Positions 55,943-64,000 of a DNA stretch of 64,000 nt are shown here, piece after piece; position 1 is the stretch's first letter; each line of letters begins with the position of its first letter. The position numbers and the translations under genes were made by a program. The notes beneath the pieces were generated by a model. The model ran no database searches. It had not been told where the DNA came from and was given only the letters and a program-made list of their open reading frames with translations. The DNA is from Mastigias papua. Taxonomy: Eukaryota > Cnidaria > Scyphozoa > Rhizostomeae > Mastigiidae. The stretch lies in contig OZ025269.1 in NCBI GenBank assembly GCA_964019165.1, positions 2,648,084-2,712,083 of the forward strand, given 5' to 3'.

Positions 55943-56969
55943 TAACGTTTTTCTTTATATAAGAAACGAACTTTCCCCTTCCGCCTGAGTGTTTCTTAAT
56001 ATTTTATCAAACCCAGCCTTAGGGGTCAGTCATTTATAACTCTGGGTACGGGGGTGGGCTAGAATTTACAAAATGGTCAAAAGTTTCATACCCCTTCAAT
56101 TTTTGTCTAAAAGTTTTCATACCCTATTGAAAAATAAGAAATAAGTTTCACACACTACTTGCTATCTACCCTGTAAGCATTTCAGGGAAGATTTCTTCAT
56201 TGCTACTTTTAAAGTCACAATTGACACAATCATCTACTTGAAAGATCATATATAGAAAATTTGTTCTGCAAAATTACTTGCTGGGAAATATTGCATGGAA
56301 CACCTTTGTACACAATGTTGTAAATATCATTCTTTGTGAGATTTCTTTGCATAAGGCATACATAAGTTTTCATGAAAAAGTTAATTTATGCTTGAAACTT
56401 CATTTACACCAACAGGTGTGATGAATGCTAATAAGAGCACTGCAATAACACAGTATACCACAGAAAACTTAAATCAGAGAAAAATTGCTATTGCATAAAC
56501 TCAGACAACTAGATACGTATACAGTGATCAAAAGACTTCTGCAATTCATTGAGTTGATTTTCTTTAGATTTTGTCTCTAAAGGATTTCATATCCCTCAAA
56601 AATTCTCTATAAAGTTTCATACCCCCAAGGAATCCTAGAAAGAGTTTTCATGCCCTACCCAATTCTAGCCTGCCCTACTACCCAGAGTTATAAATGACTG
56701 ACCCCTTAAATGTTTCTTAAAATTCTTTAAATTTCCTATAGCAACAAGGCTACTATGAGATGAGAAATTGAAGTTTTAGTTAAAAACATTTGAGAGACGA
56801 ATGCTGTTTGTATTTTGCTTTCAGTTTAATCAAAAATTTGTCGCAAAAACGGATTTTTCAAGTTTACTTTTGAAACTCAGCCTGCCTGTGTTTCTTAATT
56901 GTTCTTAATTTTGCCTGATTTGAGCCTCATGCTTCTTATCTACTTGTTTCTTTTAAGAAAAAACGTGTA
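55943..56969. mobile_element. MITE of the ACGTTTTTTTATAAGAAAA family, split by another transposon
   Basis: The left end AACGTTTTTCTTTATATAAG (from 55943) and right end TTCTTTTAAGAAAAAACGTG (to 56969) belong to one element of about 343 bp, interrupted by the 684-bp element at 56022-56705. The interior has TTGAGCCTCA. Confidence 0.65.
56022..56705. mobile_element. Nonautonomous DNA transposon, TTA-duplication family (684 bp), nested
   Basis: The left end GGGGTCAGTCATTTATAACT continues CTGGGTACGGGGGTGGG; the right end mirrors it for about 45 bp. TTA lies at 56019-56021 and again at 56706-56708. The interior repeats GTTTCATACCCC words (near 56090, 56120, 56150, 56585 and 56612). No transposase was seen. 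Same family as 3769-4457. Confidence 0.8.
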
Positions 56970-58149
56970 TTTCCTTCTTCCTTTCACGGATTATTGGTAG
57001 ATAGCTATGAAATTTGTCATAAATGCATCGTGTTTTGAGATTAAATGTCATCATTTGCTGGCGACTTCTTTACTGCCATTTGATGGGGGTAATCATTCAA
57101 TCTGCAGTGCACGGCAGCTGCACGCGCGAGGCAATTCGATCAAGACAGGGCTGCACGCGAAAATAAAGAATTGCACGCTTATGTGCTAAATAAAACTAGA
57201 AGAGAAATACAAGAGTGATACTGATAGCGTGAAAATAGGAAAGTGTACGCCGGGATATTCTAACTCAAGGTTGCCACCAAATCAGGGAAATTAGGGAAAA
57301 TCAGGGAATTTATGTTCGAGTAGGGAATATCAGGAGAAAAAGAGAGATGTTTCGAAAATTCAGGGAGGATATCATGTTTCATCTGATCCTATCACTTTGG
57401 TAAATTTTACAACCCCTAATTCCACTGATCGTCACTTTATTTGAATTTCAGTAGGCGATAACACTGTTTTATTGAAATATTCAAACACCACGTGAGTTTA
57501 GAGTTGAGCTGTAAATTCAACAAATTTTTGTTTCTTTTGATTTTCAGTACTTTTCGTTTGCGTGTTGTTCAATTTAAACGAGGTAAACATATATCACACA
57601 TTATGGTGCTTTGATTTTCCAATGATTATTGGCAGTGTGTGATCTATTTTGTTTTGGGGAAAGTAATTTTGTGGTGGATTTTGGTGTAGTCCCAACAGAA
57701 AGAGAAACCTTCATGCCAGTTTTCATGCAAGGGCCAAATAACTGTGTCTCTACGTTTGAGTGGAAGTTAGAGTTTTACTCCTCACATTTCTTTAGCACAA
57801 GCCCATCAGCAGCTTCTTTCCACCTCAAAAGCGTTACTTTCTTAGAACTCAAATAAAAGGAGACAACTGTAGTTCTGTGTTCAATGCAGCTAACAACTGG
57901 AACGGCAAAAAGATGGTTAAGGTTTTCCTTAACCCCATATCTGTCCAAAGAAATCATAAAATCCTTATTGAAGGGTTATAAGAATATCAGGGAAAATCAG
58001 GTGAAAGTCAGTAGAATATTAATCAATATTAATGCACAGTTATATAAGTAATAAATAGTTAGGAATATATACAAATCGCGTGGGCACTGTCCTTCCAGGG
58101 GAGTTGTGTTTTTAAAGGAAACCAGAAAGATAAGTTTCAGGCTCTGCGC

Positions 58150-58400
58150 AATTTTTTAGATTGTTTTAAATTGATAAATCAAGGAAAGGTCTCTAACTTT
58201 ATTTGGAATGCTATTCCATACTCTAAGGCTGGTGTGGTGAAAGCCTATTCTGGTCTCTTCTTAGTTGGTCTTTGGGATTTTAAACTCATACAGTACCTGG
58301 TATCATAGTTAGAGATTTCACATCTTTGCCGAAAGTTATTCCACAAGCTTTCTGGGCATAGTTTACTTCTGACTTTGAACACCATCAACGGCTGTTCAGG
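58150..58400 (-). pseudogene. Decayed LINE reverse transcriptase C-terminus
   Basis: Minus-strand translation gives KLCPESLWNNFRQRCEISNY, a stop, then in another frame HHTSLRVWNSIPNKVRDLS and a stop. This is the PDNL...WNSIP...IRD tail of non-LTR ORF2 with at least one frameshift and two stops. No start or catalytic domain remains. Confidence 0.7.
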
Positions 58401-58535
58401 TTTGATGAAATTTTCAACTTTTAATTAGTTTCCTGGTTATTCGTCTTTAATTCTTACATTTTGTATTTATTGACAAGGCTCCGCCTTGGAAGTCTTTTGC
58501 CTCTCCTACCCCTCCTATCCCTCACCTGTCCCTCC

Positions 58536-58875
58536 TGAGGCCCAATTTTCTGAGCAAATTGCCTAAGAATATCCTCAAACTTTCTTAATTTGTTTCTTTA
58601 TTTTTTCAATCTTTTTCCCTTTAATTTGCAGAATTAGTTGCTCTTTAGTCTCTACTGGTCGTTTTTTAGTTCTATGTAAAGTAACTATAAAAATATATCC
58701 TACAGTTTTAACTCAATGAAACTAAGAACTTTTATGTCTAATGGAAACAACAGCGTTTTTGAAAATCATATTTCTGAAGTATGAAGCTCGTTATTTCTTA
58801 AAGATTTTCTTAACTTCTTTGGTTTTTTAAAGCTCGTTTTCTTATGCAAATTTTTTGTAAAAATAAAGACGTGTA
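58536..58875. mobile_element. Degenerate MITE, ACGTTTTTTTATAAGAAAA family
   Basis: It contains TTTTCTTAACTTCTTTGG and ends TTTTTTGTAAAAATAAAGAC with GTGTA. The left border is unclear. Confidence 0.35.
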
Positions 58876-59263
58876 GAACATGTTATGCCCACTGATTGTG
58901 CGGGCAATCAGCGGCCATCTTTGTTTCTATCACACGCTTTTTGCGAATACAATGATTGGATATTTACACCTGAGTTTACAGATTTTCGTCCGCATACTAC
59001 AGGATTTTTGATTTCACCGACAAATATAGGAGCCATGTTTGACGCTGGATTTCCCTAGTGTTTCATTACCAGACACGAGCCATTTCTTCGATCAACAACC
59101 AAACTTATCTGTGTGCGGTAGGCTTAACTTTCGCACGCTCTACACCCAGGGAGTGTATCAGTTAAATGGATAACCGTTGATGACGAGTTAATTATTTACA
59201 TACGACCGGAGCAAAAACGATTGATTTTGTGGGACTGTCTTACAAACTTAAAAAATTAAGGTT

Positions 59264-59536
59264 TTATAATTCAAAAGCGTAAGGAGCTTTAGATAATGAT
59301 TTTCTCAGAGGAAAACACCTGGGGCACCGAAGATTAGCATACTCTTCATTGACTTGCAGAAGACACCAGCACAATGCGATCGACACAAAGTTTTTTCCAG
59401 AGCAGGGTTTCACTGTCTTCAGATAGGCCACGAATTGATTTGCGTATGACTCAGTTTCAATGTTTATCTGCCCGAATGAGCGAGATGAGCCGTCAGAATC
59501 GATGAAGGTCTCCCGTGTGGACTGCTGTCTAGCCAT
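59264..59536 (-). CDS. Unidentified ORF or first exon, 90 residues
   Basis: It starts at an ATG and reads MARQQSTRETFIDSDGSSRS onwards, ending KAPYAFEL. Base composition is more balanced and CpG-richer than the surrounding AT-rich spacer, which suggests coding sequence. No family was recognised. It may be a whole small ORF or the first exon of a gene running left, with a donor before its stop. A plus-strand ORF starts 184 bp away in the opposite direction. Confidence 0.25.
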   Translation of the reverse strand: MARQQSTRETFIDSDGSSRSFGQINIETESYANQFVAYLKTVKPCSGKNFVSIALCWCLLQVNEEYANLRCPRCFPLRKSLSKAPYAFEL

Positions 59537-59720
59537 ATTGAGTTAAAACAGTTTTTGACAAGAACTACTGTTCTTTCTCAAAAAATATCCGAGACGAAAT
59601 TGACTCGTACCCTATCGGGAAGGCTGCGACACCCCCAGTTCCCCAACCTTCTACGTCTATGGTGGGTACGATCGAATACATAAAACCATCCCATCAATTA
59701 CAACTATTATACTTGTGAGC

Positions 59721-59903
59721 ATGCGTACCGAAGGGACCAGTAGTTTATGCACAACGCAAACGACCACATCAAAACCACGCAATGTGGTTTCTCGATTAGC
59801 TGAGGAAATCCGAATTCGGGCTATCGAGACTGAAGATATATTGGCTTTCAGAATATTCACCGCGTTATTTGGAGTTTTGTATTTTATTCGCATAATATCA
59901 TAA
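59721..59903 (+). CDS. Unidentified 60-residue ORF with a C-terminal hydrophobic segment
   Basis: ATG at 59721 opens MRTEGTSSLCTTQTTTSKPR, then a charged segment (RLAEEIRIRAIETED) and a hydrophobic end (FRIFTALFGVLYFIRIIS). The layout would fit a small tail-anchored membrane protein. No homologue is recalled. It could equally be chance. Confidence 0.25.
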   Translation: MRTEGTSSLCTTQTTTSKPRNVVSRLAEEIRIRAIETEDILAFRIFTALFGVLYFIRIIS

Positions 59904-59924
59904 TGGCCAGTCCAGAATCTCTAC

Positions 59925-60126
59925 GGCATGAAAGTACAGTGGGAGCGGGGCTCTTTTCAGGAAAGCATGTAAATTAGACATTGGGAGTGTGGCACAGTGC
60001 AGTGGAGTAGGCTAGCAAATTCCTTGGCATGAAAGTACAGTGGGAGCGGGGCTCTTTTCAGGACAGCATATAAATTAGACATTGGGAGTGTGGCACAGTG
60101 CAGTGGAGTAGGCTAGCAAATTCCTT
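59925..60126. repeat. Tandem duplication of a 101-bp unit, two copies
   Basis: The unit starts GGCATGAAAGTACAGTGGGA and ends GCTAGCAAATTCCTT. Copy 2 begins at 60026. The copies differ at two positions (AGGAAAGCATGTA versus AGGACAGCATATA), so about 98 percent identity. A third copy starts with GGCA and then diverges. Confidence 0.9.
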
Positions 60127-61449
60127 GGCAACTTCGTAAGGAAACCATCTTGTTTCCAAAAAGAAAGATTTACCTACTGAGGAGGTTGGAAAGCCGCGGA
60201 TACACGTCTTTTAAAAGGAACCTGCAATAAACAACGATAACTTTTAAGAGCCTTTATTCTAAACTTTCAAAATTCTGATAACGTAAGCAAGAACCTGACT
60301 TACTCTGAAAAATTTTCAGATTGTTATAAAAACAAGATGCTAAATGTGACATTGACGGATTCAAGAAGAAAACATATAGCTCTATCTCAAGATAAAAAGA
60401 CGATTTCTCAATTCTTACTGATCAGGAAAGGTTTATATAGAACAACTACCCTACATTATTTATTGATATTTCTTGCAAAAGAAACATTTTTGCCTAGGCC
60501 CGGCGATGGAAGTTCTTTTACGGGAGTTTTCTCTATAGTTCGACAGTTCCTTATTTTTGGACCTCTTTTGGAAACATCTCAGTGCTTAAAGCTACATAGC
60601 AAGTCCTTAATTTTTCGTACACTAAGTGCATTATAGCCAAAAATGTTTGGTCTTCTACACGTAGCTTACAATTTCTATTAAAAAAGTACGTGTACACCAC
60701 AGGCACGTGGCCTTCAAAGTGAAGTAACGTATATAGGCCGTCAGTTCTTTCGAGTTCTTTTACTTTCATTATAAATGACAGCTAAGGTGTACCGTTTATC
60801 AAATTTATTTACGTATTTGCAGCATCGGAGTCAGTTGGCGATTAGTGACAATTGTGTTCAGCAATTGTATGCAGCTGTTTGATTCGAAGGGTTAATTGGA
60901 CATCGCTACACGTGACTTCTTCATCATTAAGTCTATGGTGCATTGATAAATCCTTCGGGGAAACCAATCTCCTGGTCTTTATGCCACCCCAATTACTGTA
61001 AAACAGATCAGTATCTTTCAATATGACCCTGCTGAGCTGATAACTCGTTAGGAGGGTTGTTTCTTAGTTACGGGTGTTTGGTATTTTAGATATTGAGAAC
61101 GCCAGAATCTTATCATCATTAAAATTCTTCATTCAGGGGTGCAAGTCAGGTAAATGTACTGTTTTGCAATTGCCCTTGCTTAAAATGTTACAGTATAGAA
61201 AAATATGTAGAAATGCTATATGAAATTTACGCTACAAGAACCAAAATAATAGGGAAATTTAGAACAGAAATATATGCCGATTTTAGTGGACTTTGCTCTT
61301 TATGAGCTAAGATCTCTAGAAGCAGTTGACTTAATTTGGTATCCAATTTCTAGCTCCACGGTACGCAAAGAATTTCTGTTCATTACTTTTCCTCAACAAG
61401 GGTACCACGAGATCTGTCTTGGAGTTTTTTTACAGTCTCTGGAGTGCAA

Positions 61450-62394
61450 GGGAATTGTCGTTTTTAATGCTGGGTACTGGGGTGGAAGAAGATTTGAGAC
61501 AAATAGAAAAGTATCTTTACCCCCATTCGCAACACGCCTTTTTATAAGGAGCCTAGCCCAAGGCCTTGTTGCATATTACTGGACCTCTAATGGTCAAATT
61601 GTAGTACTAAAAGTCCCTTACTAGTTTCTTAATTTTCATTCCACGTTTAGTGCCACACATGGTGCCCCACGTATGGTACAGACATAGTTAAATATTGAAG
61701 CTCTGCATCCTTTAATTTTGGTTATACCTTAAGGCCAATGAATATGAAACACTCGACACAAGCATAGCAAACAATCTATGCTGGTTTTGGCTGCAAATGA
61801 ATGGAACCGGTTTCCTAATTCTTGATTGTTTGCTGTTACAAAAATTTTCTAAATTGCAAAGTTCCCTAGTGGATTTTACTTTAGTAGCATAAGTTCATTA
61901 AAATTTTGACATTCTACATGTAGGTTCCTTATAAATGACCCCTTTAAAAAAGCGTGTACATATGTTTAGCAATATTTGAAACCCCATTTTGAAATACTGA
62001 AAAGTTTCATACCCCAAGAATATTGTTAATCATATCATATATCTACTTATTAATTACTTGTGGGGAGGGAATGGAAGACATTCTCACATATTTGATGGAA
62101 TTTTTCGTCCCCCCTCTCAGATTTATATAACAGTTTTGCCCCCACTCCAGGACATCAGAAGAAACTCCATACTCCTTCTTTTAAAATGCTCTATATTTTC
62201 ACCCCCTCCCTCTGAATGTGCAGAATTTTGGTCCGCCTCCTAGGTGTCTTCCACCCCCTCCCCTGGAAGAATTAATGCCCGGTCCCTAATTAAAGCAAAA
62301 AAGATTTGATAACCCAATACAACAGAGGTAAACATTTCATACCTTTCCAGAAATTATTCCACCCCAGCGCCCAGACATATAAATGACAGCTCCC
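61450..62394. mobile_element. Larger, diverged member of the TTA-type inverted-repeat family (945 bp)
   Basis: The left end GGGAATTGTCGTTTTTAATG continues CTGGGTACTGGGGTGGAAG; the right end, reverse-complemented, reads GGGAGCTGTCATTTATATGT then CTGGGCGCTGGGGTGGAA. It has internal GTTTCATACCCC words near 62003. CAA and AAC flank the ends, so no clean duplication is left. It may contain a second nested element around 61.93-62.30 kb. Confidence 0.6.
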
Positions 62395-64000
62395 AACCTG
62401 GGATTGCCTCAGAAATAAAGGACTCTTGCCAGGGGGCGGCCGGGCGAATCGGACGATCTGGTGATATCCGCAGGGCTTCTTTTTCCAGAGCCCCGTTTCT
62501 ATAAAGGTCCTTTTTCAGGAAAAATGTACCTTGAAGTGGCATAGCGGACGAATGTATTCGTAGTAATACATCAAACGGGGAAATGGCTTTTTGAATACGT
62601 TATATAAGCCCCCAAACCCTGCCTTGCATATTTACCCCAGGCCCTGGGTACACAGCTAATCCACCCTGACTCTTTCCTCTGTTCAACATCCCATTCTAAA
62701 AAATTTATTCCAATGGACCCTGGGGAGAAATCAGAGACGTCGTGGCTGGGGGCTAAGGGGGCCAGTGGCACCCTTGATGAGTTTCAGTCTGATTTCCATC
62801 ATAGTGGCCACTAGCTCTATTCTAAAACATGAATGAAAAAATTTGTATATCTCTTCTGATGTCGATATAGACAGGTATAGATTCCCTTCACGTGTGTTAC
62901 TCTGCATTGCACATCTTCTCATTTATTCCATTCGATTCAGCTACATCTCTATTTTACTACTTGCACTTCCTGGCGACTTTCCCTCATAAATTTAGCCAGC
63001 TGTAAATGTGCACTGTTTACTAAATTAACATTTTGTCTGACATATAGCCTAAACATACTGGATATTAATTAAGTGGCCTGAAGTAAAGGTAATATATACA
63101 TAAAAAAGAAGAATTCTACTAGTAGGCAGTTGTTTTGCAGCTCTGTAGTCTGCATTTTTAGCGTTAGCTTGGCTTGAACACAAGTACCAAGGTCCTTTCT
63201 GTCAACGTTAGTATGTTTGCTAGCTCAGCTTTTGGTCTGCTGCTCTGTGGTAGAAAGATCGGATCTATTGTCACGGGGGTATTTGCTTTGGTTTCTCATA
63301 GTAAACACGTGTGATGTTATGACGTCACTAAATTTCCTCTTTTGTCTTGACCGCATCGAAAACGTCCCTTGCACACGTCAAAGTTGGATGGCTGCAAGCG
63401 TACAGATTGCATGCAGCCTATTCCAATTGAAATAAGGACAGTTTTTCAATACAACCCTCACTTTAGGAGGCAAGGAGAAAATGTCAATTTTTACTACTTC
63501 CCGTGGGCAAGCGAAAATGTAATCTCAGGCGTTATGTTAGTAACTGGATCCCTAGGTCCATTCATTTCGCCACTATGCTACAGTAGGCCGATGTTTCATA
63601 AAATATATCACTGGAAAATGGACGCCTTGTGCTATTTGCCAACGTTGCGTTGCACAGTCTGAGTGAACATCCTCCCCCAGAGCTTCCTAGGTTTACGAAA
63701 AATGTAACCAATATGGTCAATGGTCTGGCTTGAGATATTTATGGCATCGTGCAATTAACATTATAATTGCCTTCAAATTCTCCACATCATTGGTAATGTG
63801 CATTCAATATGGCAGCTGGTCCTTCGTGAGATGCCATTATTCGCCATTATTCGTGTAGTATTGCACTACTAAAGCATGCGGGATCCATTCATTTGGATAA
63901 GGGATTACCCCCCTGAGTTCTCATTAGTTATTCCTAGTGTCTTGACGGTTCAGTAAACATAGCCTGGTGCCTTGTCGGTGGAAAGAACGAGGGATTTTTG

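Larger units (their letters stand above)
50765..64000. other. 13-kb repeat-rich region downstream of PPP2R5
   Basis: It contains MITEs, a nested transposon pair, a decayed LINE and a tandem duplication, each listed separately. Regions with nothing recognised are 52.4-55.9 kb, 57.0-58.1 kb, 60.2-61.4 kb and 62.4-64.0 kb. No exon chain with conserved motifs was found. Confidence 0.5.

Noticed and set aside
60337..60636. 99-codon plus-strand frame
   Set aside because: No recognisable motif, no splice context and AT-rich composition like the surroundings; coding status cannot be supported.
61274..61624. 116-codon plus-strand frame
   Set aside because: It runs across the left end of the inverted-repeat element at 61450 and shows no family motif.

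Overview
This window looks like nuclear DNA from an animal, most probably a cnidarian. The evidence is four intron-rich genes with GT-AG introns, AT-rich introns and spacers, long (TA)n tracts and dense short inverted-repeat transposons. The best arguments for a cnidarian are the CNTNAP-like secreted protein and the zinc-finger form of UBXN1. The phylum is inferred from gene content, not shown directly.

Layout. 1-958: spacer with a hAT-type MITE. 959-8357 (+): five-exon gene for a secreted PAN plus fibrinogen-C-like protein that resembles the N-terminal part of contactin-associated proteins; its introns hold three inverted-repeat elements and a head-to-head pair of tRNA-like sequences. 8358-10115: spacer. 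10116-15691 (-): cyclin K, nine coding exons. 15692-16396: 705-bp head-to-head promoter interval. 16397-26801 (+): UBXN1 (UBA, C2H2 finger, coiled coil, UBX), twelve coding exons; its introns hold LINE fragments, a SINE with a clean target-site duplication, hairpins and TA/CA microsatellites. 26802-37978: 11-kb spacer with no convincing gene. 37979-50764 (+): PP2A B56 regulatory subunit of the alpha/epsilon clade, thirteen coding exons, 494 residues. 50765-64000: repeat-rich spacer with nested transposons, a decayed LINE, a recent 101-bp tandem duplication and a pair of unidentified divergent short ORFs.

The three conserved genes act in nuclear and housekeeping pathways (transcription elongation with CDK12/13, p97/ubiquitin adaptor, PP2A targeting). 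They do not form an operon-like unit. CCNK and UBXN1 probably share a promoter region. All exon joins were read by eye from splice consensus and reading phase, with residue-level agreement to remembered family motifs; no search was run.

No new enzymatic system is evident. The more unusual content is structural: several near-perfect palindromes, some carrying hammerhead-ribozyme-like core strings; a 0.29-0.95-kb inverted-repeat element family with TTA duplications and internal direct repeats; a datable nested insertion; and a zinc finger whose ligands are spread over three exons of UBXN1.
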